The notes under the pieces were generated by a model that saw only the letters and a program-made list of their open reading frames with translations, made no database searches and was not told the DNA's origin. A stretch of 64,000 nt of DNA from assembly GCF_026262505.1 (NCBI RefSeq), contig NC_067206.1, positions 35,851,896-35,915,895 on the forward strand, given 5' to 3'. This document shows, piece by piece, positions 29,546-38,244 of this stretch (the stretch's first letter is position 1; every line of letters starts with the position of its first letter). The stretch is from Trichomonas vaginalis G3 (lineage: Eukaryota > Parabasalia > Trichomonadida > Trichomonadidae). A program made the position numbers and the translations under genes.

Positions 29546-30406
29546 TCAATACTTTTTCAGCACTTTTCCGTAGTTGTATATGAAAGACAATTCGAGATAA
29601 AAGTCATAGTACAATGGTATAATATGCTGCACACCATTTGTTGTGAACCAAACTTGAAAGTCAGAGAAACTGTTACTAGGTGGTTCGTAGAATTTAGAAG
29701 CAAAGTCATAAAAGTCCTTACCAATACATAGAAAACTATTGTTGCTTGAACTGAAACTTGCATGGCACATAACATTTTGAGGGTCAAACACGTTTCTATA
29801 AACTGTCAAATCTGCTGGTGGAAGTATAAATTGAAATGGACCATCTGGTGGTAATGGTTCGTTCTGGTTTAGTAACCGAAGAAATTGTGCCCAAGAACGT
29901 TTGTCTACTTGCCAAAATAAAAACTCTGTATCTCTTGGAGGGTTAATTTCAATCTTTTGAAATGAAACGGTGGAGTTCATCTTGTCATATTCTAGTTTCA
30001 GATAGTATGTTCCATTTAGTAAAGAGTCGTATTTTTCTTGAAATTCCCAATAGTATTTGTTTATTTGAGTTTGAAAGTCATTTAGAGTTTTCTCAAGACT
30101 TTCGTCTGAACGAACTGTAAAGATTTTCATTTCGTCAAATTTGTCTATTAGACCATCAGAACCTTTATACTGCCCATGAAAATATACTGCGAACATAAAC
30201 GCGTTAGTTCTATTTGAAAACAAAACTCTTCTAAATCCTATTGCCTTTGCATCTGAAGGACTTTGAAGCCAACGAATTGGATAGTCAAACCTGTATGAAC
30301 GGGATGAAATTTCTTCATCTGAAATAGTCATACCAGCATTTGTAAAGATATAGTCTAACGGTTTTGTATCTGCTACTTTTGTTCTTTGTTTTTCAACCTG
30401 AAGCAT
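29546..30406 (-). CDS. Jelly-roll-like structural protein A (Polinton 1)
   Basis: 286 residues, strand-rich. The N-terminus has VADTKPLDYIFTNAG and YRFDYPIRWLQSPSDAKAIG. The C-terminal part reads VMCHASFSSSNNSFLCIGKD and FSDFQVWFTTNG, then YLELSFIYN. This order of strands resembles the single-jelly-roll minor capsid or vertex proteins of Polintons. It is clearly paralogous to 34335-35183, including VAxTKPLDxxFTNxG and YEPPSxSxSDFQVWFTT. Two such proteins in one element could form different vertex or surface structures. The structural role is inferred from composition and neighbours. Confidence 0.6.
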   Translation of the reverse strand: MLQVEKQRTKVADTKPLDYIFTNAGMTISDEEISSRSYRFDYPIRWLQSPSDAKAIGFRRVLFSNRTNAFMFAVYFHGQYKGSDGLIDKFDEMKIFTVRSDESLEKTLNDFQTQINKYYWEFQEKYDSLLNGTYYLKLEYDKMNSTVSFQKIEINPPRDTEFLFWQVDKRSWAQFLRLLNQNEPLPPDGPFQFILPPADLTVYRNVFDPQNVMCHASFSSSNNSFLCIGKDFYDFASKFYEPPSNSFSDFQVWFTTNGVQHIIPLYYDFYLELSFIYNYGKVLKKY

Positions 30407-30540
30407 TTAATATATGTAAAAATATATGGTTTTAAAAACGTTTTTACTTCATATTTCTCATCTAACAAACAAGTTTCCCAACGGTCTTCTCCAACAAACT
30501 CAGCGTACATTTCAAATAAAATAAAAAAATATTTTTCTCT

Positions 30541-31105
30541 TTACTTTACATAACCGCCTGAAGCCATAAGTCTTTGACGCCAACCCATACCAGCTAATGA
30601 AGGTTGACTTGGTTTAGTTTGGAAACTAAACTTTGGTTTTGGTTTTTCTTCTTCTATCGGTTTTTCGTCACTTTTCGGTTCCTTTGACTTTACTTCACTT
30701 GCAGGAATAGTTGTGTCGTCAACATCTTCATAAATATCATATGCCATTTGTTTTTGTTTTCCTTTCAACTTTTTGTGTTTGTTGTAAAGTTTAGAATATT
30801 TCGACTCTAAGTCAATGAGATGTTCTATAATGAACTGTTGGTCAGTGAAGTAAACTTTTCCATCTGTTGTCTCGAAAGCTCCTTCAGACTTCAATATTTT
30901 ATTTGTGAGAGTCTGTTTCTTTTTTGAGATACTTGCCGTTCCTTTTTATGAAAAGTGACTTTATAGTTAGGTTTGTATTTCCAGACCTGCACTTTCTATT
31001 ATTGAATTTTTCTCTCATCTGTAATTCTTGACAGGTTTTGACAATGGTTCTGAACTTTTTGTTGTTTGTGGTGTCAAATCTACCGTTTTCAACTTCTTCG
31101 GTCAT
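30541..31105 (-). pseudogene. Small basic then coiled-coil protein gene (Polinton 1)
   Basis: The span codes for an N-terminal basic region with NTNLTIKSLFIKRNGKYLKK, a coiled-coil middle (EHLIDLESKYSKLYNKHKKL) and a C-terminus ending GWRQRLMASGGYVK. Polinton 2 gene 60598-60978 has a similar plan (TTCKLNKMFKVDGFKISKIK followed by a coiled coil), so these may be one family. Function unknown. It appears broken (about one break). Confidence 0.45.
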
Positions 31106-31124
31106 TTCATCTCAGTAAAAAATT

Positions 31125-31253
31125 TTAGTTTGGTTTGTTTTCAACTGGTTGTTGTTGTTTTTTAAGTCGGTCTAAAACTTCCTGAGGTATAGGAAGAACT
31201 TGACAAACACGTTGTGTAACTGCTGGAAGTCGACAAATCCATCTTGAACCCAT
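31125..31253 (-). CDS. Possible 42-residue protein or gene remnant
   Basis: The minus-strand frame beginning MGSRWICRLPAVTQRV continues to a Q/N-rich end (KKQQQPVENKPN). Codon composition resembles neighbouring genes and a few more codons upstream also look protein-like, but there is no earlier ATG in frame. It may be the last piece of a small virion protein. Confidence 0.3.
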   Translation of the reverse strand: MGSRWICRLPAVTQRVCQVLPIPQEVLDRLKKQQQPVENKPN

Positions 31254-31282
31254 TTGTCTCAATGCTGTATTGTCATTTCATC

Positions 31283-31695
31283 TCAGTAAAAAACTTTACA
31301 TTCCCACGTTTGAGGTGGTTGCGGTTGGTTATTGTTTACCCACTGTTGTGCATGGTTATATCCTCTGTTAAAGAATCTTTCACCTTGGTCCATATAGTGT
31401 CCTGCTTGGTTATAGTAGTCATTTGCTTTGTTATAATAGTTTCCTGCTTGTCTTCCTACATTGTCCATCCATCCTTGAACTTTTCCTCTTGTTTCAGGAT
31501 TTGGAATAAGATTTGTTGCATCTCTGCTACATCCCAACCTTTCTGTACAGTTTGTATAATAGGTTGTGCTTTCTCTTTCAGTATACCTAATGTACTCAAA
31601 ATCTTCCTTCCAATTCCAAATGCACCTCTGGCTATTGTTCCCACTGCGGGTAAAAATCTGGATGCAACTCCTGCAAACGCGCCAAATAAACCCAT
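31283..31695 (-). pseudogene. Small amphipathic virion-type protein gene (Polinton 1)
   Basis: The product starts MGLFGAFAGVASRFLPAVGT, an amphipathic glycine-rich helix. A central hydrophobic/basic stretch and an N/Y/Q-rich tail region (YYNKANDYYNQAGHYM) follow. Short amphipathic starts of this kind recur at 35188-35430 and in Polinton 2 at 60058-60531. In adenovirus, protein VI with a similar helix lyses membranes and helps cement the capsid; the parallel is inference. The gene looks broken (about one break). Confidence 0.45.
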
Positions 31696-31741
31696 TTCTT
31701 ATGGGTTAAAAAATGACGAATCCAAACAAGGACCCCTATGT

Positions 31742-32668
31742 TTCTAAGGCGACAAAGAAGCACTCATGGTAAAAATCTTTAGTTCAACACCAAATGCTTG
31801 GTTTATGGATATCTTGGAAAAACATTCCGAGGTATAGAGAAGATGGACCACCATACTGGCTAATATTGTTGGTCAAACACAAGATACTGTGAAGCCATAC
31901 CATTACAGTCCAAAAATATTTTAGATATCTTAGCAGCTTTGACAATATTCGTTGACAAATACCATCCAACAAAACTAACATCTGACTGTGAAAGTTCTTT
32001 CAAATCAGACGATATTAAAAACTATCTGCGTTCAAAAAAATGTAAACCAATATTTCATTGTCGACCAAAACCATTCTGCTCTTGGTGTCATTGACGGTTG
32101 TATAAAAATGTTAAGAGACTTAAACCAACCACAAGGTGGTGAAGCAAATGAAATGTCATATGACGACAAATATAGACACTTCTCCATGGCAAAGATGAGA
32201 CAAGTTTTAAATATTTACAATAGCCGTAAACAAAAAGGTTTGGAAACCACTCCCCCGAAGAAATGAAAAACAACCCTGACTTAGAGAAAGACTATATATT
32301 TAATAATTTAGTCAAAAGAGACAAACAAGAAAGAATGCCGGCTTCAAACTTCAGAAAGGTGACAAAGTAAAAATAGAAATACCTAAACGCGACCCATATG
32401 AAAATACTATTGACTATGACAACAATGGGAACTCGACAGGTACTCACATTCGTGTTCGTAAAATAGAAGAAAGTATACAAGAGAATATTATGAAGTTTTA
32501 GGCAAACATGGCAAAATGTACAGACTGCAAGCAGAAGATAAAACTACTATTGTCAGACCTCTTTTCAAACTTGTCAAAGTTCAAGGTGGTATACTTTCAA
32601 AGACAGTTCCTAACAAATATAAGACAACTCCTGACGAATATGCTAAAGAAGTTGAAAATGACGACTAA
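31742..32668 (+). pseudogene. rve-type integrase gene, heavily eroded (Polinton 1)
   Basis: Retrovirus-type integrase traces are visible: FVDKYHPTKLTSDCESSF, then NHSALGVIDGCIKMLRDL, then a C-terminal part with KIEIPKRDPYEN resembling the Polinton integrase tail. The family catalyses insertion of the element with a 6-bp duplication. This copy is clearly dead (about five or more breaks). The intact-looking counterpart is at 48016-48966. Confidence 0.6.
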
Positions 32669-34316
32669 GCATTTCTATACCATGCGTAAACTGTCATGTA
32701 AGGTGGCATGTAGTCTTTACTTTGTCCCGTTGTTTGCGTATATCCTGAAACGCGATGTGTATGGTTTCCATCTCCCTGAGTGTTACCCCAGAAACAATTT
32801 ATAGCAAACTGAACGTCGTCTTTAACATCATATCCTTTACCTTTTTTCATTGCTGACCAATCCCAAAAATTATGCTTATGCCAACCTGCTTGAGATGTAC
32901 TTAAATCTATGTAGTGACTGTGTGCAGGTAAGTTTTCACCTGAAATCGTTTTACTTCCACCTGTTTCCTTTGAAGAGTTTGCACAATACAAAAACCTGTC
33001 GACTATTTGTTCCCATGCACCAACACCAAACATTACTTGAGGACCTCTTGCTTCCGATGTATAAATAGAACCTACTGGGTTCATTAAATCAAACATATGA
33101 GACATTACAGGATTGTCTCTTTTGAACTTAAAATATAGTGCAACTATTTCAGGTTTTTCTGGTTTAAGTCAGAATATTTTTTATAATATAATCTTATGTT
33201 TTCAGGTAGGTAAAATCTTGACTATAATATTATTTCTGTCATCTTTAATAGTATACTATTCTCGTTTTTTTCTATTGCATATATCTTTTTATATCTATAA
33301 AAATCTAAATATAATGTTAGCTTTTGTTCATCTACATGTGGTGTTCTGTTGTCATCTCCATAGTCATAATAGTATGGTGCTGGAGCTGGGTCAGGCAATG
33401 TCATATCTGTCATTTCATAAACTCGGAAATATTTCTTTTGTTCGTCTCCATATAAGTTTAAGTAGCAGTTGTTGTCTAATGGAACTTTAACTTGTGTACC
33501 ATCGTTCTTTTTATAGCTTACATACATTTCATTGTTATTTTTCGGAATGAGTTTATACCGTGTACCATTTTCTAAGGACTGTACCAACTGCCATCTAAAA
33601 TATTTGTTTTCTTCATTGAAAGAAAAGTCACCAACAATAGTTTCAATATTTTTTGTTCCAACTAAACTTTGGTATTTTCATTGACATATGTTTTATCTGC
33701 TTTATTTTCAAGGCTAACGTTTAAGTCTGTTATTTCAGAAGATGTATGTGTATGTCCAACGTCACTTTTCCTGTTTAAGGTTTCTTGTAAGTTTGCAATA
33801 TTTGCAATGGTATGTGTATGTCCAACGGCACTTTTCCTGTTTAAGGTTTCTTGTAAGTTGTTATTTCAGATATAGTATGTGTATGAGTCTTTTAGAATAT
33901 TCGTTTTCAGCTCTTGTCACTTCACTTGACATTTTATTGTCAACATATGTTTTGTCTGCTAGTTCAGGATGAGTATGCTTTGTTGCATAAGCGTTAGCTC
34001 TTTCTTCTTTTGCTATTGCATCGTCTACATATTCTTTGTCAGCTTTGTTGCCAACATCTGCTTTCAAAAGAAGTTCATTTATAGGTTTCTCGTTTAAAGT
34101 TCCTTTTGTTGGATTTATACAAACAGTATGGTTCTTATTGTCTTGAAACAGAAACTCATCTGTCATTGGGTTTAAAGTCAGTTTTAAGTTTCCTTCTTTC
34201 AATGACTCAGATATCTTAGAATAGTTTGAAAAGTTTGTTGTGTTCTTATTTAGAGCTTGTATAATGAGTTGTCGGTTGTGTTGTATTTCTCTCATAGACG
34301 CTGTTTCATTTGACAT
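32665..34316 (-). pseudogene. Phage-like tail-fibre protein gene with collar domain (Polinton 1)
   Basis: The N-terminal piece (MSNETASMREIQHNRQLIIQ) leads into K-A-D-K-x-Y-V-D fibre repeats. The C-terminal domain has NPVGSIYTSEARGPQVMFG, then WEQIVDRFLYCANSSKETGG and ENLPAHSHYIDL. This is the phage tail-collar / gp10 C-terminal type with the GxHxHxV ending. Such domains bind host surfaces in phages. The C-terminal domain is almost identical, also in DNA, to that of the Polinton 2 fibre (53259-54548). A 66-bp tandem duplication lies near 33740-33870. The gene is broken (several breaks). Confidence 0.65.
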
Positions 34317-34334
34317 TTTTATTCTAGATAAAAT

Positions 34335-35183
34335 ATGCTTTCAATAGAAAAAGAAAATTCAAGAGTTGCTACAACTAAACCATTAGATGAACTTTTTACG
34401 AATGTCGGTCAAAAGTTTGAGACAGAGACCGTAAAGCATGAAGGCTATCGTTTTGACTACCCGTTAAGATGGTTAAGAGACCCATCTGTCACAAAAGCTA
34501 TTGGCTTTCGTAGAATGAAGTTCATTTCAGAAGCCATACATGGTTTCCCATTTACAGTCGGTTTTGAAGTTCGATACTATAACAAAGAAAAACGTACGTA
34601 TGAGAAATTTGAACAGGGAAAACTTTTACAAGTGAATTTGCTTGTAAACTTAGAAACAACTCTTCAAGCTTTTCAAGAAAAAATAAACGACATCTATATC
34701 GAATATGCAAACCAGTATAACATTGACGAGGGAGAGTACCATCTCGATATTATATATGACAGGAAAAATGCAACTGTTAAAATCAATAGAATAGAAGACC
34801 TTGGAGAAAACGTTTATATTTCTACAAAATATAACAACTTGGCATGGTATAGATTTATGAGGATGTTAAATCAGCCTGCAGCATATCCAGTACACCCGGA
34901 CTTTTATGAAGTCGAAAACCCTAATGGAACATATGAAAATGTTTTCGACCCAGATGCTATTATCGTTCATGCTTCATTTTCTGGCGCCCAAAACTCTTTT
35001 TTATGCTTGGCAAATGACTTTTACGAAAAACCTACAAAGCTATATGAACCACCAAGTGGAAGTATTTCAGACTTTCAAGTATGGTTTACAACAGATGGAA
35101 GAAAGAGAATAATTCCATTATACCATGCGTTTTACTTAGAACTTAGTTTCATATACAACTACTATCGAACGGTAAAAATATAA
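34335..35183 (+). CDS. Jelly-roll-like structural protein B (Polinton 1)
   Basis: 282 residues and whole, a paralogue of 29546-30406. Shared landmarks are VATTKPLDELFTNVG, YRFDYPLRWLRDPSVTKAIG, IIVHASFSGAQNSFLCLAND, KLYEPPSGSISDFQVWFTTD and FYLELSFIYNYY. The pattern fits a single-jelly-roll vertex or surface protein. It is divergent from the fibre gene with only 18 bp between starts, and fibre plus vertex protein would make functional sense. The name is inference. Confidence 0.6.
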   Translation: MLSIEKENSRVATTKPLDELFTNVGQKFETETVKHEGYRFDYPLRWLRDPSVTKAIGFRRMKFISEAIHGFPFTVGFEVRYYNKEKRTYEKFEQGKLLQVNLLVNLETTLQAFQEKINDIYIEYANQYNIDEGEYHLDIIYDRKNATVKINRIEDLGENVYISTKYNNLAWYRFMRMLNQPAAYPVHPDFYEVENPNGTYENVFDPDAIIVHASFSGAQNSFLCLANDFYEKPTKLYEPPSGSISDFQVWFTTDGRKRIIPLYHAFYLELSFIYNYYRTVKI

Positions 35184-35187
35184 TTTT

Positions 35188-35430
35188 TTAATACGGTTGA
35201 GGTGTTGGATTTGGTTGCCAACTAGACTGTGGTGCAGGTTCAGGCTGTTGTATAACAGGAGCTTGCTCTTCTGGTTCAGGGTCTTTAGGTATAATACCAA
35301 CGAACTGACCTACTCTTTTACCAATATTTTTGACTCCGTTCCAAATTCCTCTTCCTACGGTTTTTATTCCATTCCATATACCTCTTCCAACTCTTCTGAA
35401 GAAGTTTCCAATACTACTGAAGAAACCCAT
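35188..35430 (-). CDS. Small amphipathic W-G-x-x-N-G protein (Polinton 1)
   Basis: 80 residues. The N-terminal half is a long basic amphipathic helix with an internal repeat (RVGRGIWNGIKTVGRGIWNG). The C-terminal half is P/Q-rich. It starts MGFFSSIGNFFRRVG, similar in style to MAAGFFKKLW of the Polinton 2 pair. Probable membrane-active or capsid-cement protein; that is inference from composition. Intact. Confidence 0.55.
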   Translation of the reverse strand: MGFFSSIGNFFRRVGRGIWNGIKTVGRGIWNGVKNIGKRVGQFVGIIPKDPEPEEQAPVIQQPEPAPQSSWQPNPTPQPY

Positions 35431-35446
35431 TTTACTATATGTAAAT

Positions 35447-35809
35447 CTAATGTCCGCCTAGTCTCTTACGTTTCCTTCTGAGTTCCATTGCATTCTTTAA
35501 CTGGAGCTCATACATTCTGTTTCTCCTCTGGTAGAAAACATATTCTGGGTCAACTCCTGTGTTCGCGTCATCTGCATAAAGTTGTTTATATCCCACTTCA
35601 GGGTTTGTATAAAACTCTTTCCATCTCATATTTGCATACCATGGTGGCAAACCTAACGCAGCGTCATTTGACATGGCAGTTTGCATTTGTACATCTGTTG
35701 GCACTTGACCATAGTTTGCCATTGCAGTTTGTATTCTAACTTCATTTGGAATATTCTCTGGGTTTGGTTGTCCAGGTTGCTGTGCATTCGCTAAGTTCTG
35801 TGCGTCCAT
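35447..35809 (-). CDS. Small N/Q-rich to basic protein (Polinton 1)
   Basis: 120 residues. A disordered N/Q/P-rich start holds a short internal repeat (VRIQTAMANYGQ / VQMQTAMSNDAA). A motif WYANMRWKEFYTNPEVGYKQ and a basic end (MELRRKRKRLGGH) follow. The basic tail could bind DNA in a core. Situated 16 bp upstream (in its own direction) of the amphipathic protein gene, so the two may be co-expressed. I recognise no family. Confidence 0.55.
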   Translation of the reverse strand: MDAQNLANAQQPGQPNPENIPNEVRIQTAMANYGQVPTDVQMQTAMSNDAALGLPPWYANMRWKEFYTNPEVGYKQLYADDANTGVDPEYVFYQRRNRMYELQLKNAMELRRKRKRLGGH

Positions 35810-35944
35810 TTAATATTAGATAAAAATATCTCTTACGAGTACATATGCTGAACATTTGCAGGCATTGGTTCATCTTCATATTCTCTGTACTTTTCTGCCA
35901 CGTCAAATAAATGACACAATGGAAAAAACCTAAAACAAGTAGTC
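35810..35944 (-). other. Short region with remains of a small membrane protein
   Basis: Minus-strand translation shows MWFEIGLLVLGFF (starting at 35960) and an acidic closing stretch (YREYEDEPMPANVQHMYS). A tiny one-pass membrane protein may have been here; it is not whole now. Low support. Confidence 0.3.
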
Positions 35945-36761
35945 CTATTTCAAACCACATTTACTTACTAGTAAAATTTCTTTGTTATGACACTTTCTCC
36001 GGTTTATAGGACCTCTCTCATATTCTATCTTGTCATATCTAAACTCATAGTCATGTATGTCCTCTAACCATCTCATAACGGTTTCCAAACCACTTTTATC
36101 GGATGTAAAGTAAAAGCATGGACAGTTATGTAAAACGTCTAAAGTTTCTAAAGAGTCTCTCAAAGTCCAGTCTACTTGGTATTGAAAATCCCATGTGTTA
36201 TAGAACGGCGGGTCCACTATAAAGAAAATATTTTCCTTGTCTTTATATTTTTCATACAACTCTGTCCAATGACATCTCACAAACTCTATACCCTCAATAT
36301 ATTTTTCTATGTCCTCTTTGAAAACATTTGTATAGTTAAGATATAAAACATTTGACATAAGTGTTTCAATGTCATGAACTCTTATAGAACCACTATATAA
36401 TAGTCTAGCAGATATACTATCCCAGTCTATATATTCTGCTTTTTTCAAAACCTCTCTCACAATATTTTTGTTATCTAATGGTATACGTTCCATCTTACCT
36501 ATAGGTATCTTTTCTTTTAACTCTTTCAATATATTGTTTGTATCTGGTATATGTTTGAGACGGTCCAATAGTTGTCGAAGTCATTGCATATAATCTTTGA
36601 GTCTGGAATATTGTATGACATAAATGGGATATATAGAAACTTCCACCGAACAAATCTACAAATGTTAGACCATTCGGTAGTTTCTTAAGTTCTCTCAATA
36701 TAATATCTTTACATCTACTCTTATTTCCAAAGAACGGTAACGGTGGTTTTGTAAAATTCAT
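35945..36761 (-). pseudogene. D12-class adenine DNA methyltransferase gene (Polinton 1)
   Basis: The start MNFTKPPLPFFGNKSRCKDI leads to LTFVDLFGGSF, the AdoMet-binding motif I of Dam/D12 N6-adenine methyltransferases ('PFxxxGxKxxxxxxI...FVDxFxGSG'). Further on, IFFIVDPPFYNTWDF is the DPPF/Y catalytic motif IV. The family methylates adenine in duplex DNA. Trichomonas is known to carry N6-methyladenine in its genome, so an element-borne enzyme is of interest. The gene is broken (about one or two breaks). It is the last gene before the right end. Confidence 0.7.
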
Positions 36762-37010
36762 TTATATATAATAATAAAAATGTTTTTTCCTGAAAAGTGA
36801 CAGAAAAGTGACAAAACATGAAAATATATATAATTTGTGAAAAGTGAAACAAAAAGTGACATATTAAAAAGTGACATCATTAATATGATGTAAATAACAA
36901 CGGTTTTGGTTTTGTCACCGGCTGGTCGGCTGGGGTTCGGTCCTCCTCTTGGGTCTTGGGCAAAATTTCTTAGGGCTAGAAGGGGCGCAGCCCCTGGAAG
37001 CCCCACATAC
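36762..37010. repeat. Right end of Polinton 1 with GTGACA repeats and a hairpin unit
   Basis: AAAAGTGACA-type words repeat four times at 36790-36880. A GC-rich stretch then ends with the hairpin GGGGC-GCA-GCCCC (36982-36994), flanked by GGGCTAGA and TGGAAGCCCC. This mirrors the left-end units at 13374-13456 and marks the probable terminus near 37010. Confidence 0.6.
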
Positions 37011-37923
37011 CTGACCTATTTGAGAAAACTTTTAGGAAAAAATAAGTTTAATAAAAATCTGAATTTTACTTGTTGTGGGATTGTTATTAATTGACACTCC
37101 AGACGTATTACTAATAGTTATGCGTATGCAATTAAAGTATTTCTGATGGACAAAATGTGAGATTTATATCAGATAATTCATTTCTACTATTAAGTTATTC
37201 ATTTATGAGTTTGCACTTATTCGCACTAAATAAATAAATATTAAAATTGTTTTAATTAATTGACACCATATAATAGAGTGAATTTTGTTTGATCAAACAA
37301 CAATAGATGATAGATATAAAGCCAAGAAACTTGCTATTAATATGCTCTACTTGCTATTTCAATGTAAGTATGATATTTTCTAAATGTTTCGTTCAGATAA
37401 CTTAGATATATTAGTCAAAATTTGAAATTTTAATAGCACATATATTAAAAATAATTATTATTCATAAAAGATTAATGAAATAGTAAAAAAAATCAATCAA
37501 ATTATAAAAATACAACATATGGTTTTTTATGGTTGTCTCATAATAGCATTTCATGAGAAAAAATATAATACTATTTATTTTTGCATAGTTCAATTTTTTT
37601 AAATAATGCAAGATATCCCGCCATTATTTTCATGAAATAATCCAAAAATCAGCATACACTTGAGAACATAGCAGCTCTACATGTTTTCGCTATTTATTTT
37701 CCAATAATATGAGGGGTTCACGGGATAAAGCTTCATTAAGCATAATTGATTACAATATCATCATATATATACCGAACATATAACAAATGGGATATTTGTA
37801 TACTAAAATAAAAAAGGAGCAAATTATATAATTTTTGTCATGCTACTTATAGGTTCAAAAATCTTATAATATAAAAATATTTTCAAATACAAAGAAAATA
37901 TGTGTTTATTTCAAATTTGAAAA

Positions 37924-38244
37924 TTAGATATCTTGTGGGGTCCACTTTCCTCCTCTGTAATCACCTGTAGGGTTATCCTTAGGAAATCTTTTTGCATTTC
38001 TTGCCTTGTTGATCTCTTTTCTTGTTTCTGGTGTAGCTTTCTTTTGATTTCTGGATTTATTTTTCTCATATTCAAGTTTTTGGAGTTCGCGGATTGAAGG
38101 AGATATTTGGTAATTATTGACACGATTGTATATTTCTTGTTTGCATTTCTCTCCTTCGTTTTTTTGTAAAATTGTAACAGCCGTACGCATTTCAAACGAT
38201 TTTGCGTTTTTTTCAACACAATCTTGTATTGTTAGTACCGACAA
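37924..38244 (-). CDS. Candidate small basic protein without a clear start
   Basis: About 106 codons open on the minus strand. The sequence looks protein-like (LQKLEYEKNKSRNQKKATPE, then RNAKRFPKDNPTGDYRGGKW), very basic with a G/W-rich end. The only in-frame starts are TTG codons; no ATG is available. A TACTAAC word near the 5' end recalls the trichomonad intron branch site (ACTAAC), so a first exon upstream is possible, but I find no good GTATGT donor. It may also be a gene fragment. Confidence 0.3.
   Translation of the reverse strand: MSVLTIQDCVEKNAKSFEMRTAVTILQKNEGEKCKQEIYNRVNNYQISPSIRELQKLEYEKNKSRNQKKATPETRKEINKARNAKRFPKDNPTGDYRGGKWTPQDI

Larger units (their letters stand above)
13366..37010. 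mobile_element. Polinton 1 (Maverick-type element), eroded
   Basis: About 23.6 kb. Recognisable parts in order are a large coiled-coil protein, major capsid, D-x-SCCG protein, minor capsid, SF3 helicase, packaging ATPase, KilA-N and T5orf172 proteins, repeat arrays, jelly-roll-like proteins, amphipathic protein, rve integrase, tail-fibre-like protein and D12 methyltransferase. I see no DNA polymerase B. The outer ends form an imperfect inverted repeat of about 45 bp (13367-13410 against 36970-37010), far shorter than normal for Mavericks, and I find no clear target duplication, so exact limits are uncertain. Many genes are broken (perhaps a dozen or more breaks in total), so this is an old copy. 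Confidence 0.75.
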
